A stretch of 64,000 bases of DNA from Streptomyces sp. NRRL B-24484 (GTDB taxonomy: Bacteria; Actinomycetota; Actinomycetes; Streptomycetales; Streptomycetaceae): positions 124,001 to 188,000 of the forward strand of contig NZ_JOAI01000002.1 of NCBI RefSeq assembly GCF_000717715.1. Reading direction: 5' to 3'. Every line of letters begins with the position of its first letter. Within the stretch, counting starts at the first letter, position 1. The position numbers and the translations under genes are program-made. The notes below the pieces were generated by a model. It saw only the letters and a list, made by a program, of their open reading frames with translations, searched no databases and was not told the origin of the DNA. Positions 1-8,675 of this stretch are shown here, piece by piece.

Positions 1-1185
1 GTTGGTGTTGCGCTCGATGACGGCGTTGGCGGCGGTGAGGATGGTCTGCGTGGAGCGGTAGTTCTGCTCCAGCAGGATCGTCGTGGCGTTCGGGTAGTCC
101 TCCTCGAACTGGAGGATGTTGCGGATCGTCGCGCCGCGGAAGGCGTAGATCGACTGGTCGGCGTCGCCGACCACGCAGAGCTCGGCCGGGGAGATCTGGG
201 CGAGCCGGGCCGCGGTCGGGTTGACGAAGTCGCCGTCCGCGGTGAGCTTGGGCGCGTCGGAGAGGGCGCCGCCGGAGAGCTCGCGCACCAGCGTGTACTG
301 GGCGTGGTTGGTGTCCTGGTACTCGTCGACCAGGATGTGCCGGAAGCGCCGGCGGTAGTGCTCGGCGACGTCGGGGAAGGCCTGCAGCAGGTTGACCGTG
401 GTCATGATGATGTCGTCGAAGTCCAGCGCGTTGGCCTCGCGCAGGCGCCGCTGGTAGAGGGTGTACGCCTCGGCCAGCTTCTTCTCCATCGGGTTGGCGG
501 CCCGGTCGGCGTAGGTCTCCTCGTCGATCAGCTCGTTCTTGAGGTTGCTGACCTTGGCGGTGAAGGACTTCGGCGGGAACTGCTTCGGGTCGAGGTCGAG
601 GTCCCGGCAGACCAGGGACATCAGCCGCTGCGAGTCGGCCGAGTCGTAGATCGAGAACGACGAGGTGAAGCCGAGCAGCTTCGACTCGCGGCGCAGGATG
701 CGCACGCAGGCGCTGTGGAAGGTGGAGACCCACATGGCCCGGGCGCGCGGGCCGACCAGTTCCTCGACGCGCTCGCGCATCTCGCCGGCGGCCTTGTTGG
801 TGAAGGTGATCGCCAGGATCTCGCCGGGCTGCACGCCGCGGGCGCCGAGCAGGTGCGCGATCCGGTGGGTGAGCACCCGGGTCTTGCCGGAGCCGGCGCC
901 GGCGACGATCAGCAGCGGCGAGCCGTGGTGCAGGACGGCCTCGCGCTGCGGGTCGTTCATGCCGGCGAGCAGCTGCTCGGGGTCGATCACCGGGCGGGCG
1001 TGGCCGTTGCGGTAGTACGCGTCGCGCTCGTCCTGGGCGGCGGGGTCGGTCTCGAACAGGCCGTCGGGGATGGCCTCCTCGTACGGGGGCTCCTCGTCCA
1101 GCGGCGGCTCGTCGTGGGCGGGGCTCGACCCGAACGAGGGGTTCTCGAAACCGGGGAGCGGGAGGTCGTCAAAGAGGCTAGTCAT
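1..1185 (-). CDS. pcrA: ATP-dependent DNA helicase PcrA/UvrD, partial
   Basis: Superfamily 1A 3'-5' DNA helicase that unwinds DNA during excision repair and at stalled forks. Only the first 395 residues are in the window; the C-terminal half lies beyond the left edge. Visible are the Walker A loop GAGSGKTR (about 96-103), motif II DEYQDTN (about 287-293), then GDADQSIY and QNYRST near the edge. The first 75 residues are an acidic, proline-rich leader before the helicase core. The ATG at 1185 is followed by MTSLFDDLPLPGF; no other in-frame start lies close by. Family assignment is certain; choosing PcrA rather than another UvrD paralogue rests on the overall match and the actinobacterial context. 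Confidence 0.93.
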   Translation of the reverse strand, partial: MTSLFDDLPLPGFENPSFGSSPAHDEPPLDEEPPYEEAIPDGLFETDPAAQDERDAYYRNGHARPVIDPEQLLAGMNDPQREAVLHHGSPLLIVAGAGSGKTRVLTHRIAHLLGARGVQPGEILAITFTNKAAGEMRERVEELVGPRARAMWVSTFHSACVRILRRESKLLGFTSSFSIYDSADSQRLMSLVCRDLDLDPKQFPPKSFTAKVSNLKNELIDEETYADRAANPMEKKLAEAYTLYQRRLREANALDFDDIIMTTVNLLQAFPDVAEHYRRRFRHILVDEYQDTNHAQYTLVRELSGGALSDAPKLTADGDFVNPTAARLAQISPAELCVVGDADQSIYAFRGATIRNILQFEEDYPNATTILLEQNYRSTQTILTAANAVIERNTN

Positions 1186-1290
1186 GGCATTCCGAGTGTA
1201 TGACCCGCCGCCGACACTCCGGCCCGGGTCGCCGGAACCGCAGCTCCCCGGGGCCCGAGGCACCTTCCGCGTGCCCGGCGAAGGCGACGC

Positions 1291-2553
1291 CTAGGGCGCG
1301 TCCGGGTAGACGAAGACCACGTAGCCGCCGTACGCCGCCGAGAGCAGGGCCGCGGAGGCCAGCAACAGGACCAGCGAGCTGCGGCTGCGCACCCGGACCA
1401 GGCCGTTGGCCACCGGCAGCAGCAGTCCGAAGGCGGGCAGCAGGAAGCGGGCCCGCGAGTTGAAGTACGCGGCGTCGCCGAGCGCGAGGACGAGCATCGC
1501 GGCGCTGAACAGGACGAGCACCAGCGGCTGCCGCTGGAGCACCGAGACCACGAGCAGCACGACCGATCCGGCGAGCACGGCGGCCACCACGACCTGGGTC
1601 AGCCAGACCTGGTCTGCCTGGGTGAGCAGGTCGCGCAGGGACTGGTAGGTGCTGCGTCCGAAGTCGAAGTGGGACTGCCAGGCGTCCTGCACCCGGAAGT
1701 AGCCGTCCCACCGGCCCTTCACCACGCCCACCCAGGCGAGGAAGCCGAGGAAGCCGAGCGGCGCGATCACCATGCCGAGCGCCGTGTGCCAGCCCCCGCG
1801 CCGGCGGACGAGCTCCCACAGCGCCGCCGTGCAGACCGCGCCCGCCAGGGCGATGCCGGTCGGGCGGGTCAGCCCGGCGGCCAGGCACAGCACACCGGCC
1901 CACACCCAGCGCCGGGTGAGGGCGGCGTAGCAGGTCCAGGCGGCGAAGGCGGTGAACAGCTGCTCCGAGTACGCGGCGCTCTCCACCACCGCGTACGGGG
2001 TGACGCCCCACAGCACGGCCGCGACCACGCCGACCCGGTGGCCGTAGAGGTGCGCGCCGACGGCGAAGATCCCCCATGCCGCGGCCAGCGAGGCCGTCCA
2101 CGCGACCAGCAGGGCCGCGGTGTGGACGGGCACCGGCAGCACGGTGTGCACCGCCCCGATCAGGGCGGGGTAGGCCGGGAAGAACGCGTACGGCTCGTAG
2201 AGCCCGTGCGGGCCGGGCACCGGCGCGGTGCCGGCGTAGCCGTGCACCGCGATCCCCTGGTACCAGAACGCGTCCCACAGAGTGCCGAGCCGGGTCAGCC
2301 CCGGGGTGCCGCGGCGGGAGCCCCAGACCACGAGGAGCAGGACGCCGAGGACCCGGACGGCGGTGAAGGCGAGCAGGGCGGGGGCGGCCTCCCGCAGCGC
2401 GCCCACCAGCCGCGGGCCCCGGGCGGTTCGCCCGGGCCGGGCGGTTCGGACGGCTGGTTCGGCAGACACGGGCACCCCACGCTTCGAAGTGGCACCGGCA
2501 CCGGTGCGCAGCGCGGTCACCGCGTGCCCGGCCCACGACGGGTATCGAGACAC
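1291..2553 (-). CDS. Membrane mannosyltransferase, PIG-V/GT-C type
   Basis: Polytopic membrane protein of about 420 residues resembling the PIG-V/COG5542 family of GT-C mannosyltransferases, which move sugars from polyprenyl-phosphate donors on the outer face of the membrane. After a charged N-terminus come about ten hydrophobic segments. The first outside loop has WDAFWYQGIA, the place where GT-C enzymes carry catalytic acidic residues, and the family-like stretches EPYAFFPAYP and AYSEQLF follow. The acceptor is unknown. The start drawn is a GTG with a weak ribosome site; a GTG 26 codons downstream (at 2475) is an equally possible start. It lies next to a second GT-C-like gene on the same strand, so the two may serve one glycosylation pathway (inference). 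Confidence 0.75.
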   Translation of the reverse strand: MSRYPSWAGHAVTALRTGAGATSKRGVPVSAEPAVRTARPGRTARGPRLVGALREAAPALLAFTAVRVLGVLLLVVWGSRRGTPGLTRLGTLWDAFWYQGIAVHGYAGTAPVPGPHGLYEPYAFFPAYPALIGAVHTVLPVPVHTAALLVAWTASLAAAWGIFAVGAHLYGHRVGVVAAVLWGVTPYAVVESAAYSEQLFTAFAAWTCYAALTRRWVWAGVLCLAAGLTRPTGIALAGAVCTAALWELVRRRGGWHTALGMVIAPLGFLGFLAWVGVVKGRWDGYFRVQDAWQSHFDFGRSTYQSLRDLLTQADQVWLTQVVVAAVLAGSVVLLVVSVLQRQPLVLVLFSAAMLVLALGDAAYFNSRARFLLPAFGLLLPVANGLVRVRSRSSLVLLLASAALLSAAYGGYVVFVYPDAP

Positions 2554-2613
2554 CCCACGATGACAGCCCCCCTGGCTCTTCTGTGCAAACTCAGTGTCAA
2601 CCCACGATGACGA

Positions 2614-4131
2614 TCAGCGGGCCTTGCGCTCCAACAGGGCCACCGTCAGACCACGAACATACTGCACCTGCGTCGTGGTGTAGGACGCGCGCAGCGCGTC
2701 GGCCTGGGGCCCGGAGAAGTGGCCCAGGAGGTCCGGACCGTCCGTGGGGACGACGACCCAGACACGGTTCGTTCCGAGGCAGTCGGCGGGCCGGGTGCAC
2801 TCGGAGGCGAAGAGGTCGTCGCGCTCGACCGCCGTCCTGGACACCAGGACGTCCGTCAGGTGCACGCTGCCCGGCAAATAATACGCAATCTCGAAGTCGA
2901 GCATGCGCCATTCGTCCTTGCCGCGGACGGGTGCGAAGCCGTCGCCGGGACGGTACCCGTCGGCGATGACCGCGGCGGCGCGCTTGCCGTCCGTCCACTC
3001 GTGCGAGGTGCCGGTGCGGAGCTTCTGCTGGTCCGGGACGCCGAGGACGACGGCGACGGCCAGGCCGAGCACGCCCAGCAGCCGCGGCCGCAGCGAGCCG
3101 AGGCCGGCCGCCGCGAGCACGCACCAGGCCGGCAGGGTGTAGAGCTGGTAGCGCTCGAAGAAGTACACGCTCGACCCGTGCGAGGCGGCCCAGCTGAGCA
3201 GGATCGGCAGGGCGGCGAGGACTCCGGTCTCGAAGGCCGGCCTGCGGCGGGCGGACCACCCGGCGGGTATCGCCACGAGCAGCAGGAAGAACATGCTGAC
3301 CAGCGGCGAGCCGAAGAGGTTGTGCCAGTAGTCGTGGAACGTCTGCAGCGACGGCTCGTGCAGCCAGGAGATCTGCCGCCCCACCTGCCGCCGGCCGGCC
3401 AGCACCAGCGGGACCAGCGGGACCAGGCCGACCAGGACCGCGGCCGGCCAGCGCAGGAGCAGCCGTCGGTCGCGCGACCGACGCCAGTGCAGGAACACGA
3501 CCACCAGGTGTCCGGACAGGAACATCAGGGACACCATGTGGAACAGCCCGGCCGCGGCCACGGACACCGCGTAGGGCAGCCAGCGCAGCACCGTCGGCCG
3601 TTCCAGGGCCCGCAGCAGCAGCCAGGTCGCCGCGGACACGGCGAGCAGGACGAAGCCGTAGGCCCGGGCCTCCTGGGCGAACCGGGAGACGGAGGGGACG
3701 GTCGCGAACAGCACGCCGGCGAACAGCGCGGTACGGGTGTCGAACAGCCGGCGCGCGGTGAGCGTGGTGAACGCCGCCGTCCCGGCCAGGGCGAGGGCCG
3801 ACGGCAGCCGGAACACGGCGGGGCCGTCCCCGAAGGCGGCGATCCAGTAGTGCATCAGCAGGTAGTAGGCGCCGGAGACGGCGTCCACGTGCTGCAGCAT
3901 GTCGAAGATCTCGCCGGTGCTGCGGGTCGCCGCGCTCCAGGTCGCCAGCTCGTCGCGCCACAGCTGCGGTCGCGCACTGCCGCGCACGCCGAGGGCGAGC
4001 GTCAGCAGCGCGGGCCAGAGCCAGACGGTCCTGGTCAGAAGGTCGCGGGCTCCCCCCGTCGGCCGGCCCGCCGCGGACCCGGCGTTGGCCGGGTCGGCGT
4101 GGCGGTCTCGGTCAGCGACGCTCGCGGTCAT
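2614..4131 (-). CDS. Integral membrane glycosyltransferase, GT39/ArnT-like
   Basis: About 505 residues with some ten membrane spans and a C-terminal outside domain, the plan of ArnT/PMT-type (GT39, GT-C fold) glycosyltransferases using lipid-linked sugars. The segment WRDELATWSAATRS after the first span fits the acidic catalytic loop of that family (W-R-D-E). A sizeable soluble tail follows the last span. I chose the ATG at 4131 (MTASVADRD) because GGAGA lies about 10 nt upstream; the frame stays open another 50 codons, but that part is Arg/Pro-rich filler. Acceptor and donor are unknown. It is transcribed toward the PIG-V-like gene, about 60 nt apart, so the two are probably co-transcribed. 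Confidence 0.7.
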   Translation of the reverse strand: MTASVADRDRHADPANAGSAAGRPTGGARDLLTRTVWLWPALLTLALGVRGSARPQLWRDELATWSAATRSTGEIFDMLQHVDAVSGAYYLLMHYWIAAFGDGPAVFRLPSALALAGTAAFTTLTARRLFDTRTALFAGVLFATVPSVSRFAQEARAYGFVLLAVSAATWLLLRALERPTVLRWLPYAVSVAAAGLFHMVSLMFLSGHLVVVFLHWRRSRDRRLLLRWPAAVLVGLVPLVPLVLAGRRQVGRQISWLHEPSLQTFHDYWHNLFGSPLVSMFFLLLVAIPAGWSARRRPAFETGVLAALPILLSWAASHGSSVYFFERYQLYTLPAWCVLAAAGLGSLRPRLLGVLGLAVAVVLGVPDQQKLRTGTSHEWTDGKRAAAVIADGYRPGDGFAPVRGKDEWRMLDFEIAYYLPGSVHLTDVLVSRTAVERDDLFASECTRPADCLGTNRVWVVVPTDGPDLLGHFSGPQADALRASYTTTQVQYVRGLTVALLERKAR

Positions 4132-4628
4132 GGCGGTCGGTTCTCCAGAGGATGTGTCGGTGGGACGGGGCCGGTCCGCCGCGGTCTCCCGCGCGGCGTC
4201 GGCGCCCGGCCGTAACGGCCGTGTCCGGGCGGCACGCGCACCGGCGGCCGCCGTCCGGTGGCCGTGGTCGGCCCGCTGCACCGTGGTCGGTTCGCACGCC
4301 CGATCGACCCCGGCGGGCCCGGCCGGATCAAAGGCAGCATAGTCGCCACGGGTGTGCGGAATGGCCGTCAGGGGGCGAACTGGCGTGCGGCCAGGGGTGC
4401 CAGAGGTGGCGCGGGACCGTCGGAGCGGCCGGTGGCGTCCGCACTGCGGGCCCGCCGGTCCGGCCGCGGGTGCGGCCGTCTCCGGGCGAGGTCACGGGTG
4501 CTGCGCCGGTCGGCGAGGACCGGCGAGCACCGGGACGGCCCGGTCGTGCCCCCGCCCGCTGCGGCACGGGGGCACCGGAACGCCCCGCCCGGCCGGGGTG
4601 ACGAGTGTCACCCGGGCCGGGGACCGGG
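4132..4628. other. Non-coding gap between regulator and glycosyltransferase genes
   Basis: Nearly 500 nt with open frames on both strands, but all are Arg/Pro/Gly-rich with no convincing ribosome site, so I call no gene. It must hold the promoter of the glycosyltransferase on its right and the terminator of the response-regulator gene (hairpin 4589-4620). Confidence 0.5.
4589..4620 (-). terminator. Hairpin terminator after the LuxR-type regulator gene
   Basis: Inverted repeat with 14-nt arms (4589-4602 and 4607-4620), one mismatch and a 4-nt loop GAGT, beginning 9 nt past the regulator's stop codon. It has no U tract, as is common in streptomycetes. Confidence 0.6.
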
Positions 4629-5315
4629 TCAGACCAGTCGGCGGGCCGTCGCCCAGCGGGTCAGCTCGTGCCGGTTGCTGAGCTGGAGCTTGCGCAGCAC
4701 CGCGGAGACGTGGCTCTCCACCGTCTTCACCGAGATGAAGAGCTGCTTGGCGATCTCCTTGTAGGCGTAGCCGCGGGCGATCAGCCGCAGCACCTCGCGC
4801 TCGCGCTGGGTGAGCCGGTCGAGGTCCTCGTCGACCGGCGGGGTGTCGGTGGCCGCGAAGGCGTCCAGGACGAACCCGGCGAGGCGCGGGGAGAACACCG
4901 CGTCGCCGTCGGCGATCCGGAAGATCGCGTTGACCAGGTCGGTGCCGGTGATCGTCTTGGTGACGTAGCCGCGGGCCCCGCCGCGGATGACGCCGATGAC
5001 GTCCTCGGCGGCGTCCGAGACGGAGAGCGCGAGGAAGCGCACCCCGCCCTGCTCGCCCATCAGCGGCGCCGAGCGGCGCAGCACCTCGACCCCGCCGCCG
5101 CCCGGCAGGTGGACGTCGAGCAGCACGACGTCCGGCCGGGTCTCGGCGACCACCCGGACCGCGGACTCGACGTCGTCGGCCTCGCCGACCACGTCGATCC
5201 CGGTCGTCTCCGTCCGGCCGATCTCGGCCCGCACCCCGGTGCGGAACATCCGGTGGTCGTCCACCAGCACGACCCGCGCGACGCGCTCCGGCGCGCTTCC
5301 CCCTGCGTCAGTCAT
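4629..5315 (-). CDS. LuxR/NarL-type response regulator (LiaR-like)
   Basis: 228-residue DNA-binding response regulator. The receiver domain (about 12-135) has the acidic pair VDD (18-20), phospho-acceptor Asp67 in VLLDVHLPG, and the conserved switch Lys in VTKT. The C-terminal LuxR helix-turn-helix follows (LTQREREVLRLIARGY to SVKTVESHVSAVLRKL). The ATG at 5315 overlaps the stop of the upstream histidine-kinase gene by 8 nt, so the two are translationally coupled and are cognate partners. Together with the PspC/LiaF-like genes across the divergent promoter, this looks like a LiaRS-type envelope-stress circuit; the trigger is not visible from sequence. Confidence 0.88.
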   Translation of the reverse strand: MTDAGGSAPERVARVVLVDDHRMFRTGVRAEIGRTETTGIDVVGEADDVESAVRVVAETRPDVVLLDVHLPGGGGVEVLRRSAPLMGEQGGVRFLALSVSDAAEDVIGVIRGGARGYVTKTITGTDLVNAIFRIADGDAVFSPRLAGFVLDAFAATDTPPVDEDLDRLTQREREVLRLIARGYAYKEIAKQLFISVKTVESHVSAVLRKLQLSNRHELTRWATARRLV

Positions 5316-6756
5316 CTGCCCTCTCCATCTCCAGCTCGACCTCGGTGCCGCCGCCCGCCGCCGGCCGCACCCGGGCGGTGCCGCCGTTGCGCCGCATCCG
5401 GCCGACGATCGACTCCCGCACGCCCATCCGGTCCTCGGGCACGGCGTCGGGGTCGAAGCCGGGGCCGTGGTCGCGCACGAACACCGACACCGTCCTCCCC
5501 TCCACCTCGGCGTACACCTGGACCGGTCCCCCGCCACCGTACTTGGCCGCGTTGACCATCGCCTCCCTCGCGGCCTGCATCTGCGCCGAGATCCGCTCGT
5601 CCATCGGGCAGTCGCCGACGCAGACCAGTTCGACCGGGACGCCGTGCCGGTCCTCGACCTCGGCGACGACGGCCCGGACGTGCTCGGCGAGGGTGTCCGG
5701 CGCGGCCTCGGCGACGGCCTCGGGGCGGTAGAGCCACAGCCGCAGCTCGCGCTCCTGGGCGCGGGCGAGGCGCAGCACCTCCTTGGGGTCCTCGGCCCGG
5801 CGCTGGATCAGGGTGAGGGTGTGCAGGACGGAGTCGTGCACGTGGGCGGCGATCTCGGCGCGCTCCTGGGCGCGGATGCGGGCGGTGCGCTCGGCGCCGA
5901 GGTCCTGCCACATCCGCAGCGCGTACGGGCCGACCAGCACCAGCATGCCGGCGAGCACCGCGAGCGAGGCCTCCACGATCGAGGCCAGGGTGGAGCCGCT
6001 GCCCTGCAGCACCAGGAAGCCGACGATGCCGGCCACCACCAGCAGCACGCCGGCGGCGACCCGGACGAACGCGCTGCGCTGCTTGGACCCCTCCTCCAGG
6101 CCGAACCAGCGCTGCCAGCGGGAGTCGTCGGCCTGCCGCCAGACCAGGGCGACGCCGACGCCGATGGTGAGCAGTGGCCAGACGTAGGGCTTGGCGGTCT
6201 GGATGTGCAGCGCGTTGAGCAGCGCGATCACGCCGACGACCAGCATCAGCAGGGCGATCAGCTGGCCGAGGCCGCCGCCGGTGCGGCCGGCCGTGCCGGG
6301 GGCGCCAAGGGTGTGGTCGCCGGGACCGGGGGCGTCGGCGGGCAGGCCGTGGAAGGTGCGCTGGAGCAGGTCGCGCAGCCGGCCGAGGCCGCGCCGGCCG
6401 CCCTTGACCGGGCCGCCGGAGGGGCGGGTGCCGGCGTCGACGCGGACGAAGGCGCCGTCCACGTAGGCCCACCGGGTGGGTGCACCGGGGGCGGGCTCGC
6501 CGATGCCGATCGGCACCACGAACCAGAAGGCCGCGTACAGCAGCGCGCCGATGCCCTGGGCGAAGAAGAGGAGGACGAAGGCGCCGCGGACCCAGCTGAC
6601 GGGCAGCCCGAGGTGGACGGCCAGGCCGTGCGCGACGCCGCCGAGCATCCGTCCGTGCGGGCTCCGGTAGAGCCGGCGGTACGGCTCGACCTGGCCACCG
6701 GGGGCGGGTGGGGCGTCGGGTTCGGGCTGTTGGGTCTCGCTGCCGGGTGCTGCCAC
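5308..6756 (-). CDS. PspC-domain sensor histidine kinase (LiaS-like)
   Basis: 482 residues. An N-terminal PspC domain (about 26-85: YRSPHGRMLGGVAHGLA, then a hydrophobic helix ending FWFVVPIG) is followed by a linker, about four membrane spans (about 165-280), a HisKA_3 dimerisation helix and a C-terminal HATPase. The likely phospho-accepting His307 lies in VHDSVLHTL. The N box (MVNAAKYGG) and G box (VRDHGPGFDP) are present. PspC domains sense envelope stress in phage-shock systems; here one is fused directly to a kinase. It is the first gene of a two-gene operon with the response regulator and is divergent from another PspC-domain gene 132 nt away. Confidence 0.88.
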   Translation of the reverse strand: MAAPGSETQQPEPDAPPAPGGQVEPYRRLYRSPHGRMLGGVAHGLAVHLGLPVSWVRGAFVLLFFAQGIGALLYAAFWFVVPIGIGEPAPGAPTRWAYVDGAFVRVDAGTRPSGGPVKGGRRGLGRLRDLLQRTFHGLPADAPGPGDHTLGAPGTAGRTGGGLGQLIALLMLVVGVIALLNALHIQTAKPYVWPLLTIGVGVALVWRQADDSRWQRWFGLEEGSKQRSAFVRVAAGVLLVVAGIVGFLVLQGSGSTLASIVEASLAVLAGMLVLVGPYALRMWQDLGAERTARIRAQERAEIAAHVHDSVLHTLTLIQRRAEDPKEVLRLARAQERELRLWLYRPEAVAEAAPDTLAEHVRAVVAEVEDRHGVPVELVCVGDCPMDERISAQMQAAREAMVNAAKYGGGGPVQVYAEVEGRTVSVFVRDHGPGFDPDAVPEDRMGVRESIVGRMRRNGGTARVRPAAGGGTEVELEMERADD

Positions 6757-6791
6757 GCCACAGACGGTCTCATGTCAAGCGGTACTGGTGC

Positions 6792-6834
6792 ATCAGGGTC
6801 GGCCCCGGAAGTCCCTCAGGGACAGATCAGGGTC
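6792..6834. promoter_or_regulatory. Candidate regulator-binding site: three phased TCAGGG repeats
   Basis: In the 132-nt divergent intergenic region, TCAGGG starts at 6793, 6816 and 6827, spacings of 23 and 11 bp, about two and one helical turns. The outer copies are parts of a longer direct repeat, ATCAGGGTC (6792-6800 and 6826-6834); the middle copy lies in the perfect palindrome GTCCCTCAGGGAC (6811-6823). The place and phasing suggest the operator of the adjacent LiaR-like regulator controlling both directions. This is inference from pattern only. Confidence 0.45.
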
Positions 6835-6888
6835 CGTCCGGGGCCGCAGGCGGTTGGGCGCGGGCCCCGCAGCCACCAGGATGGTGCC

Positions 6889-8424
6889 ATGACCGACGAG
6901 CAGAGCACGGCCGGGCAGGCCGACGGCACCGCCGCCGCACCGCCGGAGGACGTCCCGCAGGGTGCGCAGCGCCCGCCGCTGGCCCGCAGCGGGCAGCACC
7001 GGGTGGTGGCCGGCGTGTGCGGCGGTCTCGGCCGCCACCTGGACATCGACCCGGTGGTGTTCCGGGTGGTCGTCGCGGTGCTGTGCCTGTCGGGCGGCCT
7101 CGGTCTCTTCCTGTACGGGCTGGCGTGGCTGATCGTGCCGCGCGAGCCGGTCGACGGCCGGCCGGGCCGCACCGAGCTGCAGCGGGTGCTGACCGGCCGG
7201 GTCGACGGGCAGTCGATCGGCGCGGTGCTGCTGACGGTGATCGGCACCGGGGTGTTCTTCTCGTCCATGGGCGACGGCGGGCAGCTCTTCCCGCTGCTGC
7301 TGCTCGGCGGCCTGGTGTTCCTGGCGGTCCGGTACGACCCGGAGCGCCGCCGCCGGGCCCGCGGCGAGGCCGCGCCGGCGACGGCGGACGGCCCGTACGA
7401 CCGGCTGGAGGAGCCGGTCGAGGAGCTGGACTGGAAGACCTGGCAGCACCGCTTCCACCAGGACTTCCGGACGGAGTGGCGGGCCCGCAAGGCGGAGATG
7501 CACGAGCGGCTTCGGGCGGCCCGCGAGGAGTTCGCGGCGCAGCACGCCCGGGACCGCGCGGCGGGCCGGGTGCCGCAGGACACGCCCCCGCCAGGGCCGA
7601 GCGGCTACCTGTGGGACCCGCGGCACCCGGAGCGCAATCCGTACGGCTCGCAGACGCCGCCGGGGGTGCCGGCGCAGGCCTGGTGGAAGCGGACGGACCT
7701 GCCGGAGGGCGATCCCCTGCGCAAGTCGGGGTCAGCGGGGCCCTCGGGTGCGGTGGGGGCCGCCGAGGCGCCGGTGCCGCCGGCGGTGCCGCGGCCGACC
7801 GGGGTGGTCCGGCACGGCGGTTCGGGCCTCGGCGGGGTCGGGGTGCTGCTGGCGCTCGGCGCGGGGGCGCTGGCCTGGTGGCTGACCGACCGGCAGGGGC
7901 AGCCGGTGCACATCGCGACGGTGCTGGCGGCGGCGCTGCTGGCGACCGGTGTGGTGATGCTGGTCGGCGCCCGGTACGGGCGGGCCCGCGGGCTGGCCGT
8001 CCCGGCGCTGCTGCTGACGCTGGTGCTGGCGGCGGCGGGCGGGTCGAACGCGGCGCTGCACGCCGGGGTGGGCGACCGACTGTGGGCGCCCGCGACGGCG
8101 GCGGGCCTGCAGGAGCACTACGACCTGGGGGCGGGCGACGCCACCCTCGACCTGACCGGGCTGGACCCGGCGGGCGCCTCGCTGACGAGTGCGGTGCGGG
8201 TCGGCGCGGGTGATCTGAAGGTGCTGCTGCCGAAGGACGCGGACGTCGAGCTGACCGTGCACAACCTGGCCGGGGACATCCGGCTGCCGAACGGGGAGCA
8301 CCTGTCCGGCACCAACAACAACCACACGTACACGCTGCACCCGCCGGCCGGGACGGCCTCCCGCGGGAAGCTCGACCTCACGCTGACGGTCGGGCTCGGA
8401 GACATCAAGGTGGTCCAGTCATGA
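6889..8424 (+). CDS. PspC-domain membrane protein with LiaF-like C-terminus
   Basis: 511 residues. The N-terminal PspC domain (about 35-90, with VAGVCGGLGRHLDIDP and a hydrophobic helix ending AWLIVPRE) is followed by two hydrophobic segments, a long charged linker (about 165-300), then three or four further spans. The C-terminal 110 residues are soluble and rich in alternating beta patterns such as LGAGDATLDL, VGAGDLKVLLP and VGLGDIKVV, like the LiaF/toast-rack beta repeats of envelope-stress modulators. The start is the ATG at 6889 preceded by AGGA; an ATG 8 nt earlier runs straight into a stop. Its stop overlaps the next gene. Likely a negative modulator or sensor for the divergent kinase-regulator pair (inference). 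Confidence 0.8.
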   Translation: MTDEQSTAGQADGTAAAPPEDVPQGAQRPPLARSGQHRVVAGVCGGLGRHLDIDPVVFRVVVAVLCLSGGLGLFLYGLAWLIVPREPVDGRPGRTELQRVLTGRVDGQSIGAVLLTVIGTGVFFSSMGDGGQLFPLLLLGGLVFLAVRYDPERRRRARGEAAPATADGPYDRLEEPVEELDWKTWQHRFHQDFRTEWRARKAEMHERLRAAREEFAAQHARDRAAGRVPQDTPPPGPSGYLWDPRHPERNPYGSQTPPGVPAQAWWKRTDLPEGDPLRKSGSAGPSGAVGAAEAPVPPAVPRPTGVVRHGGSGLGGVGVLLALGAGALAWWLTDRQGQPVHIATVLAAALLATGVVMLVGARYGRARGLAVPALLLTLVLAAAGGSNAALHAGVGDRLWAPATAAGLQEHYDLGAGDATLDLTGLDPAGASLTSAVRVGAGDLKVLLPKDADVELTVHNLAGDIRLPNGEHLSGTNNNHTYTLHPPAGTASRGKLDLTLTVGLGDIKVVQS

Positions 8425-8645
8425 GGAAGCACCGGCTCGACCTGTTCTCGCTGATCTCGGGGCTGCTGTTCACCGTGGTCGCCGCGGTGTACCTGGTGGC
8501 GTCGCTCAACGACCGCACGGTCAACGGACGGATCGTCATCCCGCTGACGCTGATCGGGCTCGGGACGGCGGGGCTGGCCGGGGCGGTGGCCGCGGTGGCC
8601 AGGCGCGGGCGGGGCGGCGAACTGCCGCCGCCCGAGGAGCGCTGA
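8421..8645 (+). CDS. Small two-span membrane protein
   Basis: 74-residue protein with two hydrophobic segments (about 9-28 and 38-60) and a polar, proline/glutamate-rich tail. The start codon overlaps the stop of the PspC/LiaF-like gene by 4 nt (ATGA), so it is translationally coupled to it and probably acts in the same membrane complex. No known family is recognisable. It could play the part of LiaI, the small membrane partner in LiaIFSR systems, but only position and size argue for that. Confidence 0.75.
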   Translation: MRKHRLDLFSLISGLLFTVVAAVYLVASLNDRTVNGRIVIPLTLIGLGTAGLAGAVAAVARRGRGGELPPPEER

Positions 8646-8675
8646 CGGCGCTCCTCGGGTCCCGGCGGCCGGCCC

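Noticed and set aside
6811..6823. Palindrome GTCCCTCAGGGAC as a terminator
   Set aside because: It lies between two divergent starts, where no transcript should end; an operator fits better.
4987..6888. Long upstream extension of the PspC/LiaF-like gene
   Set aside because: This part is antisense to the regulator and kinase genes; the PspC domain and a ribosome site place the start at 6889.
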